Positions 1 to 6,255 of a stretch of 11,031 nucleotides of DNA are shown here, piece after piece; within the stretch, counting starts at the first letter, position 1; every line of letters begins with the position of its first letter. The notes under the pieces are model-generated. The model did no database searches. It worked only from the letters and a program-made list of their open reading frames with translations, and had not been told where the DNA came from. The position numbers were made by a program, and so were the translations under genes. Origin of the DNA: CAYWXV01 sp964462535 (lineage in GTDB: Bacteria; Bacteroidota; Ignavibacteria; OLB7); NCBI GenBank assembly GCA_964462535.1, contig CAYWXV010000075.1, positions 1-11,031 of the forward strand. Reading direction: 5' to 3'.

Positions 1-32
1 GCCCAGCGGCCCAGCAGCCCAGCAGCCCAGCG
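1..32. repeat. Degenerate octamer tandem array (GCCCAGCR), copy 1
   Basis: Four consecutive 8-base units of the form GCCCAGCR occupy the very start of the window, and a GC-rich tail continues to about base 48. The same octamer reappears at 1863-1910 ahead of another secreted-protein gene, so this is a dispersed family rather than chance composition. The array may extend to the left beyond the window. It is not coding in any convincing frame. Confidence 0.75.
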
Positions 33-117
33 GCCCCCAGCCCCTGCGCTTTAGGAGTTCTTTAGGGGCATGCCTCAGTTTGTATACTGTGAAGGAACGG
101 AATCACGAGAGGATTGC

Positions 118-699
118 ATGACAACACATCGAACATATCGTGCGGATCGGCGGGGAGGATGGATTGCCGTTGCCGGAGCAGTCCTTGCGCTGCTTCTGGG
201 AACGACGGTTCAGCTTCGCGCGCAGGCCACGCTTGCGCCGCAGAGCATCAACAGTGGAGGTGACACGCGGTCCGGTGGGTTCGGGGAGTTCTACTCGACC
301 ATAGGGGAGCCGTTCGCTACTGACAGTATATCCGTCAGCGACGATCAATCGACATGGACAGGATTCTGGCAGGTCGTTCCTATCGTTCCAACGACCGGGG
401 GAGTCGAAATTGAGGCCACCGGACTCCATGGGACAGGAGCAGGTATTGTGGCCGTAGCCCCGAATCCTTTTACAGCAGAAGTGGGAATCTCGATTGACGT
501 CCCGCGCACCGGCACCATCGATCTAGCCGCCTACGATCTGACTGGACGTCGCGTCGAGACGCTGCTACGGGGGCGTCAGGAAAAGGGTGGGCTGGTTGTT
601 CGATGGAGGCCCGAGGGTCTGGCGCCCGGAGCATACTTCCTGATGCTCACGCTCAATGGCGAACAGACGCCGGTGATGACAGTGAGCTACTACAGATAG
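118..699 (+). CDS. Secreted protein with C-terminal type IX secretion sorting domain
   Basis: A 193-residue exported protein of unknown activity. Residues 1-10 are basic and polar, 14-32 form a hydrophobic signal segment, and cleavage is likely after RAQA near residue 36. The middle (about 42-88) is Gly/Ser/Thr-rich with a 'STIGEP...GFWQV' pattern that often precedes sorting domains in this group. Residues 110-193 match a Por/T9SS type A sorting domain: APNPF at 114-118, YDLTGRRV at 139-146 and GLAPGAYFL at 167-175. By family knowledge such a domain directs outer-membrane translocation and surface attachment or release by the type IX system. I chose ATG 118 over the upstream in-frame ATG at 70 because AGAGG lies about 6 bases before it and the signal peptide then begins normally. 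With so little between signal and sorting domain it may be a small surface structural protein. It is followed after 64 bases by another secreted-protein gene on the same strand, so cotranscription is plausible. Confidence 0.88.
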   Translation: MTTHRTYRADRRGGWIAVAGAVLALLLGTTVQLRAQATLAPQSINSGGDTRSGGFGEFYSTIGEPFATDSISVSDDQSTWTGFWQVVPIVPTTGGVEIEATGLHGTGAGIVAVAPNPFTAEVGISIDVPRTGTIDLAAYDLTGRRVETLLRGRQEKGGLVVRWRPEGLAPGAYFLMLTLNGEQTPVMTVSYYR

Positions 700-745
700 C
701 ACGTGGACAGTGGGTGCCAGGCTGGAAATCGTAGATGGTAGATCG
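697..745 (+). repeat. Highly degenerate heptamer array starting at the stop codon
   Basis: Counting in sevens from the TAG stop at 697, clear TRGANNG-like units occur at 697-703, 704-710, 732-738 and 739-745, all in the same 7-base phase. The units between them have decayed. Taken alone this is weak; it gains weight from the clean arrays at 1676-1731 and 8203-8237. It fills most of the 64-base space before the next gene. Confidence 0.45.
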
Positions 746-763
746 TCGAACGCGGGGACAATT

Positions 764-1678
764 ATGAAATCACACTCGATAATATCGTTCATCCTCTTCG
801 CTATCGTGGTCGGCGTTTCGTCGGCACAGATACCGAGGATCATCAATTACCAGGGCCGTGCCGCAGACGCCTCCGGTCCGCTCGAGAATCAGACGCGACA
901 AATGATTCTCCGGATCTACGATGGAGGTGGATCGATTCTTTGGATCGAGCAGCAGAACGTCGCCTTCCAAACGGGAGGCGTGTTTACCGTTGCACTTGGC
1001 ACGGTCAATCCGTTTCCCCCGACTCTGGAATTTGATGCCCCCTATTCACTCGGCGTCACAATCCAGAATTTCAACGGTGGAAACGAGATGCCGAGGATTC
1101 CTCTCAGGTCCGTTCCCTACGCAATGCACGCGTTGATCGCCGACAACCTCCAGGCTCCCGCAACGGTAGCGGGGAACACAACGACCAGTCCCACATTGAG
1201 CGTTGTCGCCAATGGTGGAACGCAGAATGGATACGCGTTGGTCACCACGGGCGTCGACAGCACCACAGCACACTACGTCGCGGCTGGGAAGGCCGATACG
1301 GGTAGAATTTCTCCCGGTAGCTACTATCGAGACAATGCTCCGATGGCGTGGGGGACAATCGATTTTGATGCCAGTGTCATTGCGGAGTTCGGACTGGCAA
1401 GCGTGAGCTACAACGACACCGTCAACGGTTACATCATCCGCCTGGACAACGACGTCCCGGTCTCGACCAAGCCGGTAGGTCCAGCCCTCTCGGTGATGAT
1501 CACGTCATGTGGCACTGTCGAAGGGGGGGCGCCGACGATCGGTCAATGGAGCTACTACACCGACAAGCAGACCGGCGCAGTCAGTCCCAACACCTTCATC
1601 GTCCGGCTCTTCTACGGCACAAGTGGACAGTCGGGGCGCGCGCCGTTCTCGCTGCAGGTGTTTGGAAGACCGAGGTAG
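764..1678 (+). CDS. Secreted NYQGR-type protein, short paralogue
   Basis: A 304-residue exported protein. Residues 1-21 form a signal peptide (hydrophobic 6-19, cleavage after SSA before QIPR). Residues 22-124 form the conserved N-terminal module: INYQGR at 27-32, a YDGGG turn near 52-56, GGVFTVALG at 71-79, PYSLGVTI at 93-100 and SVPYAMHA at 116-123. By family knowledge this module is common in secreted or tail-fibre-like proteins of environmental bacteria. Residues 157-304 match the C-terminal half of the gene at 1931 (YALVTTGVDST, SYYRDN, AWG, FGLASV, WSY, APFSLQVFGR). Unlike that paralogue it has only a short linker (about 124-155) and no Ala/Asp/Ser repeat. It ends in two extra residues (PR) after the shared FGR. 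No T9SS sorting domain is visible. ATG 764 was chosen over 710 because it starts a normal signal peptide, with GGGGA about 7 bases upstream. Function unknown; an adhesive or structural surface protein is a guess. Confidence 0.88.
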   Translation: MKSHSIISFILFAIVVGVSSAQIPRIINYQGRAADASGPLENQTRQMILRIYDGGGSILWIEQQNVAFQTGGVFTVALGTVNPFPPTLEFDAPYSLGVTIQNFNGGNEMPRIPLRSVPYAMHALIADNLQAPATVAGNTTTSPTLSVVANGGTQNGYALVTTGVDSTTAHYVAAGKADTGRISPGSYYRDNAPMAWGTIDFDASVIAEFGLASVSYNDTVNGYIIRLDNDVPVSTKPVGPALSVMITSCGTVEGGAPTIGQWSYYTDKQTGAVSPNTFIVRLFYGTSGQSGRAPFSLQVFGRPR

Positions 1679-1731
1679 GTCGTAGATAGTGGATAGTAGA
1701 GAGTAGATAATGGATAGTGGAGAGTAGGGGA
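1676..1731 (+). repeat. Heptamer tandem array (TRGANAG) fused to the stop codon
   Basis: Eight consecutive 7-base units run from the stop codon TAG at 1676-1678 to about 1731. The consensus is TRGANAG, as in TAGATAG and TGGATAG, and the best units lie at 1683-1724. The first unit's TAG is the stop codon itself. The same unit appears in reverse orientation beyond mutS (8203-8237). No ORF or stable hairpin explains it. Heptameric short tandem repeats are known between genes of some cyanobacteria, but I do not know this family. Confidence 0.85.
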
Positions 1732-1862
1732 TGCGCTGTGGGGGCTCGTCCGTTGTCCGTAATACGTCGGTGGATATCGCCATTGGTCGCCGCGTGGAGG
1801 GGTGAGGAGACGGAACAAGAGACACGGCCATCCGGCTGCGTTCGACAAGTGTGTCAGCTAAT
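1732..1862. other. Intergenic sequence with no recognised feature
   Basis: This is the middle of the 252-base space between the two paralogues, lying between the heptamer array and the octamer array. I see no credible short gene, no strong hairpin followed by a T tract, and no clear promoter. The second paralogue's promoter, if it has its own, should lie here. Confidence 0.4.
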
Positions 1863-1910
1863 GCCAAGCCGCCTAGCTGCCGAGTAGCCCAGCCGCCCAG
1901 CGGCCCAGAT
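1863..1910. repeat. Degenerate octamer tandem array (GCCCAGCN), copy 2
   Basis: Six consecutive 8-base units fit the pattern GCCNAGNN. The last three (1887-1910) are nearly perfect GCCCAGC plus one variable base. The unit matches the array at 1-32. It ends 20 bases before the start codon at 1931, so it lies in the leader or promoter region of that gene. Confidence 0.8.
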
Positions 1911-1930
1911 GCCTTGAACAAGGAACGATC

Positions 1931-2989
1931 ATGAAGAGAATCATCATACCAGCCCTGGCGCTCTTGATCCTGGCGGTTGCCGGTGTATCGGCGCAGATCC
2001 CCCGGACGATCAACTATCAGGGGCGCGCGGCAGACGTCGACGGTCCATTGACCGGGACACGCCAGTTCACGCTGACGCTGTACGACGACCAGTCGGGCGG
2101 TAATGTGGTCTACACTGAAACGCAGGCTGTGACCCTGCAGGCGGGTGGCGTCTATACGGTTGCAATCGGCGCCGCAACGCCAGGTGGTATTCCCGACGAT
2201 GTCCCGTTCGACATCCCGTATTGGCTGGGTGTGACGATTCAGGGCTTCAACGGCGACAACGAGATCTCTCCGCGGCTCGAAATGCGCAGCGCTCCTTACA
2301 GTCTGCGAGCGGACAAATCCAATCATGCTGATGCAGCCGCGTACGCCGAATCGGCTGACTCAGCAACCACCAGCGGACGCGCCGACGTTGCGTCGTTCGC
2401 AGACTCTGCGGCGAACGCCTATCTCGCCGACTCGACCGGGAAGATCCCGGCCTTGATTGGCGGGAATCAGAGCCGACAGCGGATAGCGGTCATCGACATT
2501 GCGGACGCGCGTCGCCCGAACGGCATGGCGCTCCACCTGATTGGCGATCGCTACGCCCTCGTCACGGACGGAGTCGATAGCACGGCCCGGCACTACGTGG
2601 CAAGTGAGGATGCGGGAGGGACGGCCGTCCCCGATCGTGGTGGACTATACCGCGACAACATCCCGGCTGCGTGGGGGATTGTCGCTGCTAACGGAACAAT
2701 ACTCAGCGACTTCGGAATTGCATCCGTAACGCTTCAATCCGATCAGACCTACGACGTCGTGCTGGACCATCCGTTCTCGACAATACCGGGGACCAACCCG
2801 TCCGTTCCGGCATTCGCACCACAGATCACGATTGGCGGCGCGACATTCGATGCCCTCGCCGTCCCTTTGTGGTCATACAAACGGTTGCCTACCGGAGGCT
2901 ACGATCCGCAGACAATTGTCGTTCGCTTCCTTAATCCTCAGACGCAAAACACACCGGCCCCATTCTCGATCGTGGTTTTTGGACGATAG
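1931..2989 (+). CDS. Secreted NYQGR-type protein with Ala/Asp/Ser repeat linker, long paralogue
   Basis: A 352-residue exported protein. Residues 1-21 are a signal peptide (cleavage after VSA). The N-terminal module (22-126) carries INYQGRAAD at 27-35, GGVYTVAIG at 72-80, PYWLGVTIQ at 96-104 and SAPYSLRAD at 120-128. Residues about 127-168 form an Ala/Asp/Ser-rich segment in which ADS- or ADA-like triplets recur roughly every seven residues, the pattern seen in trimeric fibre or coiled-coil stalks next to such modules. Residues 208-352 are the C-terminal module shared with the gene at 764 (YALVTDGVDST at 208-218, LYRDN at 239-243, AWG, FGIASV at 261-266, WSY, APFSIVVFGR at the end). AAGGA at 1920-1924 lies six bases before the ATG, which supports this start. 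The upstream paralogue is in the same orientation, suggesting tandem duplication and later divergence. No T9SS domain is seen. Exact function unknown; a fibrous surface protein is inferred from the layout. Confidence 0.9.
   Translation: MKRIIIPALALLILAVAGVSAQIPRTINYQGRAADVDGPLTGTRQFTLTLYDDQSGGNVVYTETQAVTLQAGGVYTVAIGAATPGGIPDDVPFDIPYWLGVTIQGFNGDNEISPRLEMRSAPYSLRADKSNHADAAAYAESADSATTSGRADVASFADSAANAYLADSTGKIPALIGGNQSRQRIAVIDIADARRPNGMALHLIGDRYALVTDGVDSTARHYVASEDAGGTAVPDRGGLYRDNIPAAWGIVAANGTILSDFGIASVTLQSDQTYDVVLDHPFSTIPGTNPSVPAFAPQITIGGATFDALAVPLWSYKRLPTGGYDPQTIVVRFLNPQTQNTPAPFSIVVFGR
2018..2303 (+). other. Region encoding the duplicated N-terminal NYQGR module
   Basis: Protein-level similarity between the two tandem genes is strongest here and in the last 145 codons. 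Shared residues include IPR.INYQGRAAD, GGV.TVA.G and LGVTIQ.FNG.NE. The nucleotide sequences have diverged clearly, so the duplication is old rather than a recent copy or assembly artefact. Confidence 0.7.
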
Positions 2990-3108
2990 GTAATCGGTCC
3001 GGCCCTTTCGTCGTCGTGCTGGTTGAGTAGTGCGATGTGAACAAGCCTCATGAATTCGGCATCGTTCACCCCCCGTCTGCACGCTGCATGTATGCACAAG
3101 AAATCCAG

Positions 3109-3133
3109 GGGCCGACGGCTCAGCCGTCGGCCC
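3109..3133. terminator. Bidirectional intrinsic terminator between convergent genes
   Basis: A perfect GC-rich inverted repeat: arms GGGCCGACGGC (3109-3119) and GCCGTCGGCCC (3123-3133) around the loop TCA. On the + strand it is followed by TGTTTCTTT. On the - strand the sequence after it is also fairly T-rich (GGATTTCTT). It lies 120 bases after the + gene ending at 2989 and 8 bases after the stop of the - gene at 3142, so it can serve both. Confidence 0.85.
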
Positions 3134-3141
3134 TGTTTCTT

Positions 3142-4227
3142 TCACTTTGCCCTGAAGAGCCACCATCCTCCTCCAAGATCCTCGAGATAGAAGTACTCCT
3201 CGGTCGATACCATCGGCAGCTCTCCATTGGGTGAGTAGATGTACCCCAGGGAGTGGCCAGCCGATCCGCCCAGCGTCAATTGAATCGCATTCTTCCACGG
3301 GAGATCGATGTTGAGGAAGACGAGACGGAGATCGTGCATGCGATTGAGGATCGCGTCCATTGCTGTGCGGTTTATCCGAAACCGCTTCGTTACGCTCGCC
3401 ACCGAATCTTCGCCAATCTTCCGAAGCCGTTCAAGACTGGCCAGCGCCTTGCGGAAATCCTTCAGCTCCTGACCCTTCAGTGTTTTCTCGAACTCGGCAA
3501 TTGCCTCAGGTGGTATTTCCTGTGCCGAGTTCGACCACACAATCGCGACGTTGTTGATCTGCTCCGGGCGGCGATCGATCCTGGCAAGACGGTGGAGATT
3601 TCGCTCCGCCCGGATTCTTCTGACCAATGAGTCGAACGCCAAACGGTTGTCGGCAAAGTGTGCGCGGGCCTGCTGATTGCTCAACAGCATTGCCGCGATC
3701 TCACGAGCAATAATCGGTTTGAGTGAGGGTGGGTAGGCGCTCGACGAATCGACCTCCCGAAGCTGGTCAATTGCGTTCTCGACAAGAAGCTGTCGGTTGT
3801 GATCCAGGATTCGCCAACCCACTTTTGTCTTCCTGAGGTAGTAGATCAGATCGACGGTCACCGCTCCAAATCCGGGAGCGGTGTCGATCCCCGTTGGAAC
3901 AACTACGATCGCCATTGTGTCTCCATCCGTGCGGCGCAGAGCGTACGCCTGCTCGACGCGCCACGGGCGGGTGTTGGATGGTCGGATGGGACGACCAAGC
4001 GCCCCGATCATCCGTGACACCAAATCCCCCGCGACCATTGTGGTGATTGCCGTCGAATCCAGGTAGGCCGAGTCTGGAACAGCGTAGTATTGCTTCACAA
4101 CGCCGATCGCTGCGATCGAATCCCCATGCGATGCAAATGGGCGATATGGAGATTGCGCGCGGGAGGTGATCGTCGCGATCACGAGGAACGTAGCAGTAAG
4201 GAGAATCAGTCGCATGCTTCGATTCAT
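3142..4227 (-). CDS. Secreted protein of unknown function
   Basis: A 361-residue protein with an N-terminal signal peptide (basic MNRSMR, hydrophobic 7-20, likely cleavage after SRA near residue 24, before QS). I do not recognise the family. The first third (about 40-150) is mixed alpha/beta in character and ends in 'VDLIYYLRKTKVGWRILDHN' (125-144), reminiscent of small NTF2-like folds, but this is a guess. Residues 160-300 are charged and helix-rich (AEFEKTLKGQELKDFRKAL around 244-262). The last 60 residues are again beta-like, ending WWLFRAK. There is no lipobox, sorting domain or transmembrane segment beyond the signal. The start at 4227 has no Shine-Dalgarno; the ATG at residue 5 is an alternative. 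It is divergent from ksgA with 96 bases between the starts, and convergent with the secreted-protein locus. Confidence 0.82.
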   Translation of the reverse strand: MNRSMRLILLTATFLVIATITSRAQSPYRPFASHGDSIAAIGVVKQYYAVPDSAYLDSTAITTMVAGDLVSRMIGALGRPIRPSNTRPWRVEQAYALRRTDGDTMAIVVVPTGIDTAPGFGAVTVDLIYYLRKTKVGWRILDHNRQLLVENAIDQLREVDSSSAYPPSLKPIIAREIAAMLLSNQQARAHFADNRLAFDSLVRRIRAERNLHRLARIDRRPEQINNVAIVWSNSAQEIPPEAIAEFEKTLKGQELKDFRKALASLERLRKIGEDSVASVTKRFRINRTAMDAILNRMHDLRLVFLNIDLPWKNAIQLTLGGSAGHSLGYIYSPNGELPMVSTEEYFYLEDLGGGWWLFRAK

Positions 4228-4252
4228 CGTAAGGAGGGGAAGAGGAACGTCG

Positions 4253-4336
4253 ATGAACGACGCTCACCCGTTGTTGAACATTTTGTCGACCAGTTGCGCG
4301 TGCTATTTTCACGCCTTCCGTTCATGGAGCACATAA
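4253..4336 (+). other. Possible 27-codon leader ORF overlapping the ksgA start
   Basis: A short reading frame starting ATG AAC GAC GCT ends with TAA at 4334-4336, 13 bases inside ksgA. A near-perfect ribosome-binding sequence TAAGGAGG lies at 4230-4237, but 15 bases from the ATG, which is longer than usual. ksgA itself has no Shine-Dalgarno, so coupling by the overlap is conceivable. Neither use nor conservation can be shown from this sequence. Confidence 0.2.
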
Positions 4337-5139
4337 CACCGAAGAAGTCGCTCGGTCAGAATTTTCTGGTCGATCGGAACATATCAGCAAAGATCGTCCG
4401 TGAATTCGCCCCGGGAGCGGACGAGTTGATTGTCGAGATCGGTCCGGGCGAAGGGTCGCTGACTGGGGGGCTATGTCAGACGGACGCGCGGATCGTCGTT
4501 ATCGAGATCGATGAACGAGCGGCCCGCCTGATTCGCGCAGAATACGGAGATCGAGTCGAGGTCATCGAGGCTGATGTGCTCGAGGTCGATTTTGACAGAC
4601 TAGCCAGAGAGCGCGGGGTTGAACGGCTCCGCGTCATCGGCAACATCCCGTACTACATCACAAGTCCGATCCTCTTCCATCTGATCGACCACCGGCACGC
4701 TATCGCCGATGCAACGCTGATGATGCAGAAGGAGGTCGCGCTCAGACTGGGGGCAGCGGAGCGAACCAAGGACTACGGTATCCTTGCGGTCGTCTGTCGA
4801 ACCTATTCCCGTGTTCGTCGATTGTTCGATGTCGGCCCACGAGCGTTCCGCCCACCCCCAAAGGTCACCTCCTCGGTAGTTCGTCTGGACTTTGCCGATA
4901 TGGAGGGAATCGCCGGCGTCGAACGGGAGCATCGAAGTCTCGTCCGTGCCTCCTTCAACCAACGTCGCAAGACACTCCGCAATTCCCTGCGAGGACTGAT
5001 ACCTGACGAAGCCGAACGTGAGCGGATCTTCTCCAACGCAACCATCCGTGACAACGCGCGGGCCGAAGAGCTTTCGCCGCAGGATTTCATCCGCCTCGCC
5101 CGCGTATACTCGGATGCGCTCGCGAGTAAGCGGGGGTGA
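4324..5139 (+). CDS. ksgA (rsmA): 16S rRNA (adenine1518-N6/adenine1519-N6)-dimethyltransferase
   Basis: A 271-residue cytoplasmic enzyme that transfers four methyl groups from S-adenosylmethionine to two adjacent adenines near the 3' end of 16S rRNA during 30S subunit maturation. Its length is normal for the family. Visible motifs: KKSLGQNFL at 7-15; SAM-binding motif I EIGPGEGSLT at 38-47; acidic EID at 61-63; D84 in the EADVL turn; catalytic NIPYY at 107-111; FRPPPKV at 175-181; and the C-terminal RNA-binding QRRKTLRNSL at 213-222. ATG 4324 was chosen because the family begins directly with this sequence; upstream in-frame codons look noncoding. There is no Shine-Dalgarno, which is common in Bacteroidota-type genomes. 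The PAP2 gene starts within its last 26 bases, so the two are probably cotranscribed. Confidence 0.96.
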   Translation: MEHITPKKSLGQNFLVDRNISAKIVREFAPGADELIVEIGPGEGSLTGGLCQTDARIVVIEIDERAARLIRAEYGDRVEVIEADVLEVDFDRLARERGVERLRVIGNIPYYITSPILFHLIDHRHAIADATLMMQKEVALRLGAAERTKDYGILAVVCRTYSRVRRLFDVGPRAFRPPPKVTSSVVRLDFADMEGIAGVEREHRSLVRASFNQRRKTLRNSLRGLIPDEAERERIFSNATIRDNARAEELSPQDFIRLARVYSDALASKRG

Positions 5140-6079
5140 CCGATCGCGCGAGGGCTTCTTCGCAACTCTGCGTCATTCCCTCTGGAGCGTCGACTACATG
5201 TCGTTGGCGATGCTCTTCCTCTACCTGGTTCTCGACCTGATCTTCATTCGTGAGGTGAAGTCCTCGTTCGGGATCGTGCAGATCAATCTGCTGGCGATGA
5301 TTGCGGTTGCGGCCTTCGCCACATGGTACGATCAAAGTGGGTCACCACTCGCGCTGACGATACGATCGTTCTATATCCTTCCACTGGGATACATGATGTA
5401 CTCCCAGGTCCACAACTACATTCCCCTGGTCAACACCGCGAACTTCGATCCGACGCTCGCTCGTTGGGATCGTGCTCTGTTTGGGGTCAATCCTACGGAG
5501 TGGACCGGCCGCTTCGCACATCCCGTTCTCACCGAGTATCTCCAGATCTGGTACAACTGCTTCCAGCTCTTGCTGGTGGTGCCGGCGGTCGAGTTCTTCC
5601 GTCATCGATACGATCGCTATCGGATCTACGCCTCCACACTGCTTCTGGGCTTCTACCTCAGCTACCTCCTCTATTTCATCATGCCGGCGATCGGGCCACG
5701 GTTCTACATCCACGACTTTGCGTCGATCGATCGTGAGCTTCCGGGACTCCTCGTCACCGTTCCGTTCCGAGATCTCATCAATGCAGGGAACAATGTTCCG
5801 GTTGGCGGGATGTCGAACCCGTACGACTTCGTCAATCGCGACTGCATGCCTAGCGGCCACACCATGATGTCGCTTCTGGCAATCCTGATGGCCTGGCGAT
5901 ATCGCTCCCGCTTCCGCTGGCTCATTACGGTGGGCGGCGCCAGCATCATCATCTCGACGGTCTACCTACGCTACCACTACGTGGTTGATCTTATCGCGGG
6001 CGCGCTGGCGGCCGTTGCGCTGTTTGCTCTCCACCCGATCATTCTCAACCTCTGGAAACGTTGGCGCGTTCCGGTGTGA
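5114..6079 (+). CDS. PAP2-superfamily membrane phosphatase or phosphotransferase (PAP2_3/Aur1-like)
   Basis: A 321-residue polytopic inner-membrane protein with about six hydrophobic segments (around 30-46, 55-70, 85-97, 145-160, 172-192, 252-306). PAP2 signature motifs are present: PSGHT at 246-250 (motif C2, following DCM), and R286-x-H288-xxx-D292 in YLRYHYVVD (motif C3 with its catalytic His and Asp). The classical C1 motif is not obvious; GPRF at 194-197 sits where PAP2_3/inositol phosphorylceramide synthase-like members carry their equivalent. Family members dephosphorylate, or transfer head groups between, lipids such as phosphatidate, undecaprenyl diphosphate or ceramide lipids. The substrate cannot be told here. 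The start is taken at ATG 5114, overlapping ksgA by 26 bases; an alternative ATG at 5198 would remove only a basic N-terminal tail. Confidence 0.85.
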   Translation: MRSRVSGGDRSREGFFATLRHSLWSVDYMSLAMLFLYLVLDLIFIREVKSSFGIVQINLLAMIAVAAFATWYDQSGSPLALTIRSFYILPLGYMMYSQVHNYIPLVNTANFDPTLARWDRALFGVNPTEWTGRFAHPVLTEYLQIWYNCFQLLLVVPAVEFFRHRYDRYRIYASTLLLGFYLSYLLYFIMPAIGPRFYIHDFASIDRELPGLLVTVPFRDLINAGNNVPVGGMSNPYDFVNRDCMPSGHTMMSLLAILMAWRYRSRFRWLITVGGASIIISTVYLRYHYVVDLIAGALAAVALFALHPIILNLWKRWRVPV

Positions 6080-6255
6080 GGGGGGCGCGTTTCATGTCCG
6101 CTGGTGCGGACGTTAGATGCGTCTCGTTAGGAGACATTGCATTCGTTCTTCCACACCCACTCCTGGAATTGGGAGCGCGGGCCGGGGGGTGAAGGGCGGA
6201 GGTTGGACGACCCTCTGATGCGCACGTCATAGGGCAGCAACCAGTTTTCGTCGCG
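6080..6255. other. Space between convergent genes with a small palindrome
   Basis: 176 bases between the PAP2 gene and the convergent secreted-protein gene. It holds the palindrome at 6096-6111 with its GTTAGAY tail (listed separately). I see no T-tract terminator and no short gene. Confidence 0.4.
6096..6132 (+). repeat. REP-like palindrome followed by GTTAGAY, copy 1
   Basis: Arms GTCCGC (6096-6101) and GCGGAC (6106-6111) enclose TGGT and are followed at once by GTTAGAT (6112-6118). A second GTTAG-type heptamer stands exactly 14 bases later (6126-6132). The same palindrome-plus-GTTAGAY layout occurs at 7003-7026, so this appears to be a dispersed intergenic element. Confidence 0.6.

Noticed and set aside
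1912..1923. CCTTG/CAAGG pairing that could hide the ribosome-binding site of the gene at 1931
   Set aside because: At most four or five pairs with a very short loop; too weak to claim regulation.
1505..2326. 273-codon open frame on the - strand
   Set aside because: It runs antisense across both secreted-protein genes and the repeat-filled spacer between them. Its product is rich in Arg, Ser and Pro without domains, and the + strand frames have signal peptides and matching paralogous modules.
3037..3069. Imperfect inverted repeat GTGAAC/GTTCAC in the convergent spacer
   Set aside because: Only six pairs in the outer arm with a large interrupted loop; the strong terminator at 3109-3133 already explains this space.
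4283..4309. TTGTCG and TATTTT as a ksgA promoter
   Set aside because: The spacing is 15 bases, the boxes are poor matches, and the implied leader would be only a few bases long. It could be a Bacteroidota-type box, but not strongly enough to list.
3767..4312. 181-codon open frame on the - strand
   Set aside because: Overlaps the better-supported 361-residue secreted protein in another frame; composition is low-quality and it has no signal or motif.
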